DNA of 64,000 nucleotides from NCBI GenBank assembly GCA_034008185.1, contig CM067086.1:11718507-11782506 (forward strand), in the 5' to 3' direction. The position numbers were made by a program, and so were the translations under genes. Shown here piece after piece: positions 20,688 through 34,329 of this stretch. The DNA comes from Gorsachius magnificus (lineage: Eukaryota > Chordata > Aves > Pelecaniformes > Ardeidae). The notes beneath the pieces are model-generated. The model was not told where the DNA came from and did not search any database. It worked only from the letters and a program-made list of their open reading frames with translations. The stretch's first letter is position 1. The number at the start of each line of letters is the position of its first letter.

Positions 20688-23600
20688 CTGAAGGGGAGGA
20701 GGAGCAGGAAGACACATAATGAAACAATAGTTAGATATGTACCAGACAGATAAATGAAAGTATCTGCTGTGTGTATTCAGAACTATTAATAATATTAATA
20801 GGATTATATGTGCTCGCTGGCTAGAAGGCTTGGTAGTTTGTATGTTGGGGGCGGGGGGTCTTGCTTTTTAAATCAAAGACTTTTTGTGGAGAAAATACAT
20901 CTATAGGGATGCAGTCAATTTAGTGGTACAAGCAGCTGGTAAGAATTTTTCCCAAAAGACATTGTAGGTGAGTTACACTATGTGTTTTAATATGAGTTTG
21001 TCTACAATTAGTTTCAAGGTAGTAGTAGAAATATGCCTGTATGCACAAGTCTGGAATATTAACAGTGGTTATGGCACTAATAGAGCTTTACAAGCTTGGA
21101 ATCTTTCTGTACTATTACCCAATACTATACAACTGCAGAGGTATAAAAACCTGTTGAGGCAGATAGGAAATTGTGCATGACATATGCACTACTTTGAAAT
21201 AAAAAATCCTTTTTGTTTTGGAATAATTACACTTTTATCAGATTTTTCTATCCTTCCATCTCTGTCTCTTCAAGTGGTCAGAAAAGGAATGGAGAGGGCG
21301 GAGAACAGGCAGAACCTTGATGACACCTCGCTGCCTGCATGCTTCACACTGTAGTTACAGCAACAGGTCAGACACCACAGACATGGTGAAGAAGTGTGAT
21401 AGACTGCTTTTTCCCTGAGGAGGAGGGAGATAATGTCAGATCATGCTCTCCTTCCTAGTTGCTCCATGGGCAACAATACAATGATTTTTGCTTTAGACCA
21501 GGTTCTATACAGGCTGTTTAGCCCTTACAAACTGTTAATTTGTCTGATGGTTTTGAAGTTTTTATAAATAAATGCTGCATTTTACTGTAGGTTTTTTTGT
21601 GCAACTCTTGGTGCACTAAAGTGCCTTAAAATCCCCTTTAAGGTATGCAGTTATCAAACAAATAGAGAAGTATGTAGGTTCTCCCTGTGGCACATCAGGA
21701 CCTCATAGAATAGCTACATATTAAAGAGCTTTTAAAAACGCTTTTCCATAAGCATTTGCACAGTGGAGAAAGGTATCCTAGAGTCTGTGTGCTACTCTAA
21801 AGATGGTATTTTGGCTAAGTTATGAGGTGGAATAAGTTCTTCTAAATCCTTCACATCAAAGGTCATTGTAACTCCTCTTTATCTCCTGATTTTACTTGTA
21901 CTTGCAATCCAGACAGCGTAATACCATTTTCTTCTCCATCAGATGGAAAAAGCAGAATTTCTGTTATATAACATGCAGTACAATATGTAGCAACTATGCA
22001 GTCAGGGAGCTGGAAACAGCTATTGGTATGCAGCAGATCTCTTCATAACCTGTTTCACCTTTCTTTCACGGAAATAATTACTTTCTTATTACGATAGGAC
22101 ACCATTGTCAAGTGAATCTGTGTCACAGAATATGTGACATATCAGATTTCCTGTGGAAGATCAACTTTACTCCTACCAGTATACTCCATTTTGATGTGAG
22201 AAATAGACGCTAACTTTTCCTCCACTGTTATGGATCAGCAGAGGTCTCTAGTAGGTGAATTTGCTTGGGATTGATGAAGGGCTATGGAAAAATGTCTTGA
22301 CTGCGATTGTATTTCTATAGCCTTTCCCAGCCATGGCTATATAAGAAAGCTGTTAATTTCCTTTTTCACTGAAGTTCCTTGAGAGGAAAGTGGCTCAAGT
22401 CTGGCTTTGTGGCTTTGGGGGTGGCATTTTAGAAATAAGCCAGGATAGGCTTGGGGTGGCATAACATGTTTTTCTCAGAATGTGGATGACAGTGTCCAAA
22501 ACTTAAATAAGATTTCAGAAAATCTGTGTCTGCTTATTTTCAAACTCTGTTAGAAGGTGACAGAGTGAGTGTAATGGAATGAAGCTGAGGAGGAGAGATT
22601 ATATTAAATGTCAGAAATAAACCTCTGTACTATTTTGGAGTAGTTTCCCCAGGGAAGTGTGGGATGCTTCATATCTTTGAAGTTGTGTTTAAAATGAGAC
22701 AGGGCTAGAAAACATAGTACAGTACAGTAAATGAGTAATGCATCCCGCCTTAGGCGAGAGAAGGAAAATGGACCTGCTTGGTGCTTTCCCAACCTGATTT
22801 CTCAGACTTTATAAAATGAATTAAACAGCTTTTCAGGAATAAAAATGCTTTATCCGAAAACATATTCTGAATCCATTCACAGAATATATTTCAAAGTTAT
22901 CTTCTTTGCACTTGTAATTAGTCTAATCAGACATTCCATAAAAGCCAAATATCATTAAATGTTGTTATAATGTCACTTGGGAGATTATCTAGCAAACGAG
23001 ATTGTATCTATGACAAAACTGATCTTCAGCTTTCAGGAGATATGGAAAAAATTTCATCAGACATTTCTTTTCATGCTCCCAGCTGAGTCAACAAGTGTTG
23101 GCAGTTGCTGCTGACAGGATGTTGGCTCACATGAATAAACGGTCTGGTCACTTATGGCAAATCTCTGCCTATTTGAAAGCCCTGAGACCTGACTTTGCTC
23201 TTGTCTTTTGTGGTTGTGTTTCTGCACTTACATAAACCCTTGACTACTCTACTGTAGCTTTGTGCCTACCCACCTGCATCTTACAGCTTTGTGTAGGATT
23301 GGAGTTTCTGGAATTGCTGCGTTGCTTAAAAAACTTCAAATCGTGGTTTAAAGTATCAAGACTATATCCTCTTAAATGGTATAAACTCTGCATTAGACAT
23401 AGGGAGGGTTAGACTGGGTTCATGGGAATCCTTTCCTCCTGTCCAGACCTTGAAGATTCCATGCTACTTCACAGCACTTCATAAAATCTTCCTTCTTTAT
23501 GCCTTGAGATGTCTACTGGCTTCCTGTTTATTTGCTGTCGTTTACCTCAAGGGCAGGTGTATTTTGAAGTATATTCAGTTTGTAAAGTTCATTCACAGGT

Positions 23601-26600
23601 CTACATGCAAGTGTAGAATTTTATTTGTACTTCATACTCTTATTAGACTTTCTAATTACATGAGGCAATCAAAATGAGTGGAAGCAGAGGCTGTAATCAA
23701 TACTTATCTCAGCAATAAAAATGTATTGCATCAAACCTATTAAAAATAAATAGTAAAGGTTAGCTGGCTGAATTTGGCATCGATAAAATTAACTTAATCT
23801 AACCCAAGAATGCAATCAGTAGGTGAATAACACTTCACAAAAATGCACATGCGAATGGCAGTAGAATTAAAAGTGAGCATAATTTGGCTCATTGAGCTGG
23901 ACTTCCTGTTATGCTCCTGGCTTTCACTTCAGCCTTATTTTCATAGTTTCTATCCATAATTTTTTGTTGTTTGTTTTGCTATGTGAATGCAGTTGTGGCT
24001 CAGTGCATTTTCTCAAAAATTCCATGAAATCAACTTTTTCAGTTTTTATCTGCTTTCCAAACATCCAAAATAGACCAGTTTTCTGAATATGCCATAAGTT
24101 TGTGGCGATATGTATTGGAAGCTTTACAATGAATGGATTGCTTTGCCTTGCCTTTTTTTTTTTTTTTGGCATCTCCCACTGACATTGAACAGCAGATGCT
24201 TTCAAGGTTGCTAGAGCTTATATAGCAAACACCCCAGCATGGTGTGTTTCTGCACTAATAGAAAGCCCAGTTCCTTTGGGGAAAAAAAGCAGTTGTGGAT
24301 GTTCCACCTTACATCTGACAAAAAAAAAAAAGGAATCCACCTTTCTGCACCCCAACATGTCACCTCACTCTTCACACCGCAGGGTGCTTGACGCTGATGA
24401 TGGTGCACAGAACAGCTGGAATGAATGAACAGAGGTGTCAGACTGGCAAATATGCATTTTGATGTAATAAGTTACCTTGTTTATAGCTGTGGTAGCCTAT
24501 GATGTAAAAGTCAGGAAGGTTTCTGAGGGAAAACTTGTTTTCTTTGCAAGGTAGTATCTTTTGTCAGATCAAATGACACATATCAAAATGTTCATATTTC
24601 ACTTAGAAAAACAGTAGTTAATGTTAGAGCCAAGGACAGAGTATATAAATGTATTGGCATTTGTTATTTGATATATAAATATACTTCGTGTTATGTGTTT
24701 ATGTTTGTGTATCATTGAAGATAAAAAAGGATGTCTTAATATAATTAATGTGCAAAATCCATGTTTCATAAATCACTGCACACATTATGGCTCTTGCTTG
24801 GAGGGTAAATTTATATACACTGTACAAAACTTAGATATGAATAAGCATATTTTAAACTACTAATCAGAATTAATTCAAGATTCGCAGCCATCTGTAGCTT
24901 CTGCTAACACAGGTAGGAGCTTAAGATGCCATATATTTTTTAATCAAATAGCTATTTTCTTAATTGCTGAAGTTAAAACATGCAAGAGGGAGAACTTGAG
25001 TAATCTGTGTAGTCAATATAAAGTCTTAAAACTAGTTTTAATAGCTTTAGTGTTCTAAATGATATGCTATATACCATTCTTCATGAAATCACAGTCACTT
25101 TAGTTTTGTATCTTTGCCTTGGGTCATAGAGGTTTGGAACATACTGCTTTCTAAATAAAAAAATTTAGTATCTATCTCCTTTGTTATATTATGAAAGTTC
25201 CCCTGCATATCTGAAAGTATGGTTAAATATCTTCAAAAGAGGAATCTAATCTTCTGGGCCACTGATATAATAAATTCTTTATGTTCTTTGAGTCAGCAGA
25301 TTCAGATATTTTTCCTGCACTGTGGACTTTTTCAAGATTTTTTTTTTTTTCCTTAGTCTAAGTCTTTTCTTTGTATGAGGACCATGCTATCAGACATTAA
25401 TCAGGCAAAAGATGAGCTAGGCAAAACCCTCTGAACTTAACAGTATTCAAATTAGATATGTCTATGGGATATTGTCTTTGATGCTATTTTTTGAAGGCTC
25501 AGACATTGTAATCTATCCTTCTGAATTCTGTTCTGTTTTTTAAGAACCCATGCTGTGATACTGAATAGACGGAAGATTCATTAATTTGCTTCAGTAAAGG
25601 AAGTAATTAAAGAAATTAACATTAAAGTAAATGAAAGAAGCTAAAACTGAAGAAATTAATGAAGTTTCTTTAGCATGTTTCATTAAAGGTGGGACTGCAT
25701 AAAGTCCTTCTGTTTATGCATAGAATGGAAGGGGTGGAGGTTGATTCTGCAAACTCATAGCTTAATATAGACTTTTCTATTGAATTTTACTTGATGTTCT
25801 GTTTTAAGACAGTTTTCAGTGACATTCCAGGAAAAAATTTCTTCTTGGCAGGAATATTTGGACAAACCTTGAGCTAGCCAAATATTAACATGCTTATCTG
25901 ACACTGCTTTGTTATTCAGCAACTAATTGAAGACCTGTTTTGGAAAGGTTTTGGTCAGCTAAACAGCAAATAGAAACAGTGCAGTTTATCATGAGGAACA
26001 GAGGGCTTGAATATTGTTTTATAGTTACTGAATGCACTGAAATATGTATGGTGTTTTAGACAAAAATAGATTATATTAAGATTTATGTTGAATCTACCAC
26101 TGGCCTAGCACGGGTGTTTCAGGAACTAATCTGTTACTCTTCGTGAATTCTTTTACAAAATGATGGTGTAAGGGCTTGTTAGGAGCTACAGAGATCTTTA
26201 TTTCCAGTCCAGGATTGGGATTTGGGACAGCTTGGTCATGAATTCTGAGTAACATCTGTGAAATGAGTTATTTCCTCAGTCAAAGCTCTACTGAGCCAAT
26301 AATGATGCTGTTTGCAATACAACTGACTGTGATGAGAAACAGAAATCTGCATAGCTATCAGTTATAATGGAAATGCCTTTAAATAATACACTAAGGAACA
26401 CCTTTGGTATCTTTTTGATATCTTTTGAAACTATCCCTAATTTCTTATTTGCTTATCTATCAAATATCAGAAATGGGTTTTATATCCTGATTCAATTCTG
26501 TTGCTCAATTAGTGCTTTCAAAAACTGATCTGAGTAAAGTTGCTCTTTGTGACTCAGTACAGAATATGAACTTTTAAAGTTGATGGGAACATTAGTGACA

Positions 26601-28442
26601 CATAAGGGTTAAAGAAAAACACCCATCATTACTGGAGATCATTTGATAAAGCGTTGCATAAATGCTGAGCACTTCTCTGTTAAACTGGAGATGCTTACCA
26701 ACTGTACTAAAACTGGTTCTTAACAGACGTGGTTATCTGTCATGTTTTCAAATGGAAAGCTATCATGGAACATGGGACTTGGACAGAATTTCAAATACTG
26801 GACCCCAGGGTGAGCATAGGTCTGTTCACTGTGCTGTTTTTTCTTAAGGATAATAATTGGCAGAATAAAACATAGAATAGCCTCAGGGCTGTTACAAAAT
26901 ACAGTCAGTGTCTATGGATAGAATCAAGACTGGGAAAAGATCACAGGAACTAGATGAAGACTGAAGCTGTTTTGGTGTTTTTTGTTTTTTTTTTAATTAA
27001 CATGGGTTTATTTTACACTGAATATTTTGTGAGGATGAGACAAAATATCTCACTTCTGAAGGTACCTTGACTATCAGGAAAAAAAAAAATGCTCGGTCCA
27101 AGTTGTCTTTATACAAAAAGGAGCAATGAAAAATTTATCCCTGTATTTGAGGTCAGTTTGAGCTGCGAGACCTCATAAAGTGTTTTGAGCCAGTCTGGAC
27201 TGCATGTTTGAAAAGCAATGCTGATGTAAGGCCTTAATGGACTAATCAGTAGCCTGTTTGTATGGTAGATACATCAGAAGGGGGTAGAATTTTATTAAAT
27301 TTGTACTGGCAAATCATTCCCTCCGAGAGTCACATAATTTGATTTCAGAGCACAAAAACATAAGGAAAAACTCTTAAATTTACTTGAAAGCCAAAAATAC
27401 TTTTATTGTTACTCTAGAACAGTAATACCTACAGATTTTACCTACTATAGCTCATATTTATTGCATACCATTTAACTTGATCATTGAGCAACTGATTGAA
27501 ATTATAGGGGGAAATTTGTGAAGCAATGAACCACTCATCGTGAACAATTCTGATAACTTTAGGGCCTTGAATAAGTGATCTATCTATCTCTAATGTCAGC
27601 TAGTTCTCATGCCTTTATATGGCTAAACCATTTTTCAGATCGTTTGTGCATTTGGAGGGGGGTGGATTAGTTAAGAAATCCACTTGAATTTTATCACTTA
27701 TTTTAATTACTGTGCTGATTGTCCAGGGAGAGCTCAGACTTCAGAGAGCTCAATGTGGTCGCATAAATTTTTGTCTGTCAAAGCTTTTAAATCATTGGCC
27801 TTGGTTCTGTAAACAGATCCATACAGAAAGAGTTTGAGATCTGTGCTTCCTATCTACAGTAGTCAGTGGATATCGGCGCACTGAGAAAGAGGAAAGTAGT
27901 GTGGGGCTGGCTGTGGGATGGCTGCTGCTACTGTAAAACAAAACACAGTAAATACAGATAGTGAGTAGGTAGAGGAAATGCAACATGGGTGAGCCTTAGA
28001 AGTGATGGGATTATTTGGTTACATGAACTAGGTAGCTTGATGAGGGACTTAAGACGTGAAAAGATACTTGCATATTTGCATGAATAGAAGCATTACATGA
28101 CAGTGGAAATGAAAAGACACTGTAATGCAAAACTACAAGGCAAAAGCACAGTGTTAGACAGCTCAGTTGCAGGAATATAACTGATAAGAAGCATTAGTAG
28201 TGACAAAAATCAGAATGTCTTTCTGTACATTAATGTACCAAATACTTCATGTTTGGATCCGGACCATTTTTGACAAAAAGTATCCATATGTGGGATTTAA
28301 TTAGAAGCAAATATAATATAAAGTCAGCAAGTGACAAGTTGATTTGGTTACAAAAGTGATTTAGTTATTGGGAGGGGATGACATGGACTACATCAACCCA
28401 CTTTGGATCAACCTTGAGGACCATGAAAGACAACAACAGTGA

Positions 28443-28466
28443 TTTTTTTTTTTTTTTTTTTTTTTT
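28443..28466. repeat. Poly-T tract, T24
   Basis: An uninterrupted run of 24 T. Read on the minus strand it would be an A24 tail, but the sequence before it on that strand has no AATAAA-type signal and no recognisable retrocopy. I call it a homopolymer microsatellite. Confidence 0.85.
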
Positions 28467-28628
28467 CATCCCCTGTCCCACCCTCACTGAAAGGATTGTT
28501 TTGTCTTAATGGAGCAGTTCATTCCTACATGTAAAAAGCTTCCTTACTATCCTGTGTGCAGTATTGTAACTGAGCTGTACATTTCTAATCACTGTCCAGG
28601 ATCCTTATCTATCATTTTCAATAGAAAC

Positions 28629-28695
28629 TTTTGGTTGCAAAAGACCTTTAAGATCAAGTCCAATAATATGGTATCTGTGCAGCCCAAGAAATGTT
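28629..28695 (-). mobile_element. Possible CR1 3'-end scrap (minus)
   Basis: 'ggttgcaaaagacctttaag' followed by 'atcaagtccaat' matches the beginning of a minus-strand CR1 tail as seen at 52118-52152 (ggttggaaaagacctttaag then atcatcgagtccaacc). Similarity fades quickly after that. It is probably the remains of an old CR1 of the same 3' UTR type as those at 4985 and 52091. Confidence 0.45.
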
Positions 28696-30103
28696 ATAGT
28701 TCCGCTCATGAACAAGTCTCATTATATTCACACTAAGTAGCATATTGATAGAGACGATTGTTTATGGCAGTTGTGACTGAAAATAATAGAAAGTCAGCAT
28801 TTTTCAGAAGGTATGTCAGAGAAACAATAGCTTCTGCTGTCTTTTGAACTGGAAAGAATTGTCATGCTCTTGTGCAGTTTACTGTAATGATTGCGTCTGT
28901 GTATTAAACATGCATGGGGTGGGAGTGGGGGAAATGTACACTATCATTAAGCTTTTTGTCCTGCCAACTTTACTCTGTGATCTTTAAAATATAAAGCTTT
29001 TAGTAGGCTGTTTCCTTGTGTCAACATGGCTATCTCTATTCCTGAAACCAGTCGCTCACAAAGAGAGGTCCAAGCTTTGACAGTTTCATTTGTGTTTGAA
29101 TTCCATAAGTCTTCCAAGTTTAAGGAAATGATGGTTTCATTTTTTTTCAATTTAACTTGAACAAAAGTAGTCCCTTGATCTTTAAAATAAGAAAGTAATC
29201 TGTAGCCTACATACCTGATCCAAAATGAGAAGAAATAATTGTTCAGTAGTTATATTTTGCTCTCATATTATATTGAAACTTGCAGAGTAAGTTATGTCAA
29301 GTGATGATTACTAATGCTGTGAGAATAGCCAAAACACTGCATGATTTCTCTTTAGGCTAATAATTATGGTAAAAAATGCATAGTAAATTTCACAGCCGCA
29401 TAACTTGCTGAATTTGAGTAGGCTTCAAGCACAGAAAGAGCAAGCATTCATAGTTCCTTTGTAAAGTAAAACTCATGTTTGTTATGCACTGAGAAAATAA
29501 TGAGATTACCCACCCCCATTTCCTGCAACAGGGGATGATACTTCGTGCTAAAGTTTTGTAAATACATTGATTAAAACCAGCCTGGACATTTCAGGCCTAG
29601 GCCCTCTAGGTAATGATTATTGCATTTTTCATACTCACAACTTTAGTTACTGGAGTTTAAAATGCAGCATAATTTTTTTGGAAGGAAAAAAAGTACTGAT
29701 GGCTTGCCCTTGCAAAAGAGATTAATTTATACACTCTTAATTCGTGGAGTTATTTCCCAATATAGCTCATAATATTAGCCGACCTGAAAAATGGATATTT
29801 GTGGATATACAAAGAAGTAAACTACAAAGGGACAACTGTTTTAAATCAGAGTATCTAAAGTAAAGGAAAAGAAAAGCTGATTGGGAAGAGGGAGTCTCTT
29901 TTCTTTATTTATAAAATCTGTTGTGTTTTTTTTATTAAGCAGTGCTCAAGCTACTACTAGTTAGTCAATTATCCTGCTTGTCTGCTTCATTATAAGAGAC
30001 ACTTGAGCTCCTACTGCTTCAGAGATTTTTTTTTTCCCCCCAGACCTCTAGACTCAGTCAGATCCTTAATATTTTCCACAGAAAAGGTTTATCTCTTTTT
30101 AAA

Positions 30104-30159
30104 AGTATTTAACACCTTACTAAAAGTGTTTAGTATTTAACACCTTACCAAAAGTGTAC
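30104..30159. repeat. 28-bp tandem duplication, two units
   Basis: Two adjacent 28-bp units, each beginning AGTATTTAACACCTTAC, occupy 30104-30131 and 30132-30159. They differ at one internal base (T versus C) and in the last few bases. The small divergence indicates a fairly recent local duplication. Confidence 0.85.
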
Positions 30160-31119
30160 TCATTAAAAAGTAAAAAAAAAAATTCAGAATTTGGACTACT
30201 GCATTTTGGCCTGCATACTAACCAGGGGAAACTGAAGGAGCAACATCTACCCTAAATTAAGGCAATTAAATTAAAAGCATTATTAAGTGATAAAATAGGT
30301 AACTATACCTCTTGTCTGCTTAAAATTTACTTTGATGACTGAATTTTTTTCTTTCTCTTGATATTCCAAGATTTACATTTGAAGAAGAAATGATTGATGA
30401 TGGAGGTAGGACACTGAAACTGAGTGTCATAGTTAAACCCTTATAAAGCAAGTTCATCATGAAATAATATTCATACTGGGGTATCCCTGTCTCCCGCTCA
30501 TCGTGCTTAAGGTAGACTTGAATTACTTTGAGCTGCTGAAGACTAAGCCAAGGCAAGACACAAGTTCACCGTTGGTTCTGTCACCTTAGATCATCATGGC
30601 ATCATTGACTTGGCAAAATTGAAATCCTTCTAAAATGTTTACGTACAGAAAAGTAGCAGTCAAAACTGCTGACGTTACAGATAAATGTAAGAATGAGAAA
30701 ACAGAGTACTTTAGCTCATGTTAAAAAGTAGATGGTGGAGTGGAGCATCTGTCTTTCACTGGGCATCTGTACTGCTATGACAAAACCTGTAGCTTATGGA
30801 CCAAAAAAAGGGAACCGTAATCTCGCTGTAAATGCACTGAGTGGACAGTTGAGTGAATCCATTTTGATTGGAAGGGGGCATTTCTCTGAGATCTTATTTC
30901 TATTACAAAATTCCCCTGTTATTTTCAAGAGGAAGATGAAATACCGTGTATCATGGAAAGTAACTAAAGCCCATTACTTTAGGGTAGTTCAAAATATTAG
31001 TTTAATTCCAGTAGCATCTCTTATCTCTGAAAGAATATCTACTCACTCATAATAATTAATGCAGTTCCTATCCACATATTGCCCTGGGAATTTCACAAGG
31101 AAAAAAAAAATTGTTTCAG

Positions 31120-31219
31120 AAATTCTGAGAACTGGTTTCAGAATTTTACTTATGCTGTGGGAAACTTTAGTAATATGTATACTGAAAGGTATCACGTTGT
31201 ACCTGATTTAGAGTTCAAG
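31120..31219 (+). other. Exon-like segment, 100 bp (plus), low confidence
   Basis: The segment lies between an acceptor-like ttgtttcag and a strong donor TTCAAG|gtaagtag. One frame is open across all 100 bases: one leading base, then NSENWFQNFTYAVGNFSNMY and a further 13 residues, ending at phase 0. The upstream tract is A-rich, not pyrimidine-rich, which weakens the acceptor. I do not recognise the peptide. Confidence 0.18.
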
Positions 31220-32656
31220 GTAAGTAGTATGGGAGAAATGCTCTTTCACAACCCAAATCACAGTGATTAAACAGCATCATGTTTTCTAATAGTTAAATGG
31301 ACTTCACTGCACCTGGTGATCATAAGTCATTTACATATTATACACATAATGATGTAAATTGGCAAGTTGGTGGTCAGAGGAGCTAAAATGCTGTAGAAAT
31401 ACCAAAACATTTTAAGATGCATTTTAGACTTGTAAACTCAGAAAAATAAGTGTATTGGAATATCTGTTGGGTAAGATATTGGCACATATCTATCGGAGCT
31501 ACTACCACCTTTTTTGTTGTTACGTTTGTTGCTTTTTAGTGGAGTTACAATGGCATATGTTCCTGAACTCAACTGTGAAACTCCAGTTGTCAATCGCCAG
31601 CAGGCACGTTGAGTGGCCCAGACTTTTTGTGTGGCTTTTACTTTGTTAAACCAAATTCTGAATTGTAATTTTGATTTGTATTTCATAACATCTGAAGTAG
31701 AGTTGTAGACTGAAGTGGAAGCTGTTTTTTCTGCTGATGCTATGTAACTTTTACCATAGTGTAATGGTAATGCTTCAGTGTCCTTGCTAGAACCATTTCT
31801 ATGTTACTTTATGTTTTAGCTATCTAATTTTAGAATTATTTATATCTGTTTTTCAATATGTATAAAATATTTTCCTCCTCTTCAGTTGGACAAAAGTTTT
31901 GGTGGATAGAGTATTTGTAATGCGTTCTGAAGTTCTAGGCTAAATTTTTCTTACTCCTAAATATTTTTTATGTAAGCAATTTTAAGTTTTCACATCAAGA
32001 CTCATGATAATGAGGTGTGAACAAGGCCCTGTTTACATGTGGGAGAGGAAGGGGTAAAGAAATACATGAAACTCTCATTTCACCATTTCTATGTGAAGGG
32101 CTCATCCATCAACTAAAACACTCTGCATGGTGATTTTGCAGCCAATGGGACTATATGCCAGATGCAAAAAAATTGAATATATTGTATCAAGGCACCTATT
32201 GCTTTCTGGACAAGTAATTTTATCTGAGAATCAGAATAGTGGTTACTAATTTCTATGGAGAGTACTGGAAAGCTATAAATATGGATACAAGTGACACAGC
32301 TGTGTGTCCCATTTTTGTTGTGTTATGCCACATTGGCAAACAATGCTAGCTGAGGCTGCTCTGAATTTGGTTCAAGTGGTTAGTCTAAGTTTCAGCTTCT
32401 CCCTTTTCCAGCACAAACTGCATGTGTCAAGCTATTAAGTTAATCAAGTCTAGTTTTGACTTTGGTGAGCTAGGGTTCCAGGTATTTAGGTGACTCTTGC
32501 AAGACTCTTATTTGTATTTTTGGTATCAGAATACTTTAAAAACCCAGTCCTCTGTACTACTGCTTTCCTGTTCTCCATTGCTGTATGTCAGATGTAGTGA
32601 GGGTATATAAATGTCAGGCTTGTGAGGTACTTGGATACTATGGTAATAAAAGATTG

Positions 32657-32782
32657 TTAAAACAAAACCAAACCACTCATCTCAAACAAAACCAAAAACC
32701 CTAAAAAAAAAATTACAATCCCCCAAACAAAAACCAACCCCCTCAAATACCACCACCCCCAACAAACAAAAAAATCACCCCT
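32657..32782. repeat. G-free A/C-rich low-complexity tract, 126 bp
   Basis: The plus strand contains no G for 126 bases and very little T. It mixes A-runs (up to A10) with C-runs (CCCCC several times) in an irregular pattern such as ccaaaccactcatctcaaac. The minus strand is correspondingly free of C and carries several runs of G. It is not a simple tandem repeat. It lies about 120 bp before an old CR1. Confidence 0.8.
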
Positions 32783-32904
32783 GCCTTTCAGAAACATCCA
32801 TGCACCTGGTTTAAAAACCTTAAGTGGATGCTAGGCTTGAGTCTACCATCATACTCTGCAAACACAATGGGACTTGCAAGTGCATGAAACACTGCAGTAG
32901 ATCG

Positions 32905-33215
32905 TGGGATCAGAGAGTAATTAAGTTTTGAAGGGACATCAGGAAGTGTCTAGTCCAACCTGCTGTTGGTCAGGTGTGGTCAGACCAGGTTGCTCAAATT
33001 TTTAAAATAGACTGGATAAAAACCTCCAAGGATGGAGACGCACCTTAGGCGTCTGTTTCAGTGCTTGACTGCTGTGATGGGGAGAGAGTTTTTCTTTTTC
33101 ATATTCCAACCACAGTCTCTCTTGCTTCAGGTTATGCATGTTGACTTGTACTCCTGCTATGCATCCCTTGGAAGAGCTTGGCTCTTCTTGATGGCCTCTT
33201 CATAGGTATGACTGA
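32905..33215 (-). mobile_element. Old CR1 LINE 3' end (minus), strongly diverged
   Basis: On the plus strand, 'agtgtctagtccaacctgct', 'accaggttgctcaaat', 'aacctccaaggatggagacg', 'tgtttcagtgcttgactgct' and 'agagcttggctcttcttgat' follow the reverse complement of a CR1 3' UTR and ORF2 C-terminus in order. Divergence is much greater than in the other copies, no usable frame remains and both edges are blurred. This is probably the oldest recognisable insertion in the window. Confidence 0.8.
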
Positions 33216-34329
33216 TGTTGAGGTGATATGAACTGTTTGACTTCAACAAGGTTAAAACTATAATTTTAAGTGATTCAATTTGGAGAACACAGTGCTTGAG
33301 GGAGCAGGGAAAAGAAATAGCTCAAGTACCTGATTTTGAACATTTCTGCTACTGTCTGTGTCCTTCTAGTGGAATGATAAAGGTCACATGTTGAAAGAAA
33401 TCGGTGGAAATATGAGCTGGGAGAACACTGATCTTTCTTTACTACTTAAACTGAAAACACAAATAACAGAGAGCAGCCGACACTAGTATTGATCCTAATA
33501 GTTTTTCAGAAATGGCTTGAAACCATGGCAAACTCGCATCAGGTGAGATTAAAGAGCTGACAATAAGCTTTCCTAGTGTCATTTTTTTCTGCATTGTTTC
33601 AAAAGTTCTTACTCCAGGGTTATGTTTTGCCAACTCCACATTGCTCCCTGGTGTGCTGACCGCCCCTCAGGCCATGCTTTGTGTTCCTCTGAATAGGTCA
33701 TGAGAAATTCAACTGTCAGCTATAAAGGCATAAGATCAGTGCTTTACCACCAATTTACATAAGGTCTGCCAAGTTAATAGCATACAAATAATTGTAAATA
33801 ATTTGATAAATGTGTGTATATATACTAATGCAGTGTTCAGTAGACTTCTGGGTGCAGTTGATGGGGACTCAAGAGTTTTTTGCTGAAAAAAGTGTTCAAA
33901 TTCTAATTTGAAGCTGGATCCAATAGATGAGACTGAGGGTGTACGGCTGAAATATCTAAGCCCTAGTGGGTTATTTTGTCTACTGACTTCTGTGATTTGG
34001 TATCTTTAGATTTCTGACTTTTGGGAACACAAAGTATATTTAAAGAATACTACAGAGTCTGTAGAAATAGTGAGGATCTTTGTAAAGAAGATGTAAATAA
34101 TCCCAGAAACTTAGTTTTTAAAATCTTCTTTAGCTTTGTTTTCAAACATAAATTATTGTAGCCTGGCTTCAGTTGAACACAGCATGGAGGAGCATGTTTT
34201 CGAATATATTGAATAGGTCATAAATAATCTGTAGGCTGAAGCACTGACACCATTGTTACTCAATTACTGTAAACAGCATTTGTCACACATCTTTAAATAT
34301 GCATAGCTGATGCGTAGTTAGGCTCTTTT
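33216..34329. other. Unique spacer between CR1 copies
   Basis: About 1.1 kb of AT-rich sequence without a recognised gene or repeat. Confidence 0.6.

Larger units (their letters stand above)
18126..28628. other. Unique AT-rich sequence, no gene identified
   Basis: More than 10 kb without a recognisable transposon or coding region. Open frames are short and random-looking. Poly-T tracts (T15 at 24153-24167, T24 at 28443-28466) and one exon-like segment on the minus strand are the only items I can point to. Confidence 0.6.
28696..32656. other. Unique AT-rich sequence, no gene identified
   Basis: About 4 kb with no identified repeat other than the short tandem duplication at 30104-30159 and an exon-like segment at 31120-31219. 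An open frame of 106 codons at 30732-31052 (+) shows no domain or conserved-looking motif, and I regard it as chance. Confidence 0.6.

Noticed and set aside
28443..28466. Poly-T24 as the tail of a processed pseudogene on the minus strand
   Set aside because: There is no polyadenylation signal, no coding similarity and no target-site duplication that I can see. CR1 machinery rarely makes poly-A retrocopies.
30732..31052. 106-codon plus-strand ORF
   Set aside because: It looks moderately protein-like, but nothing in it is recognisable and it is not in frame with the exon-like segment that follows.
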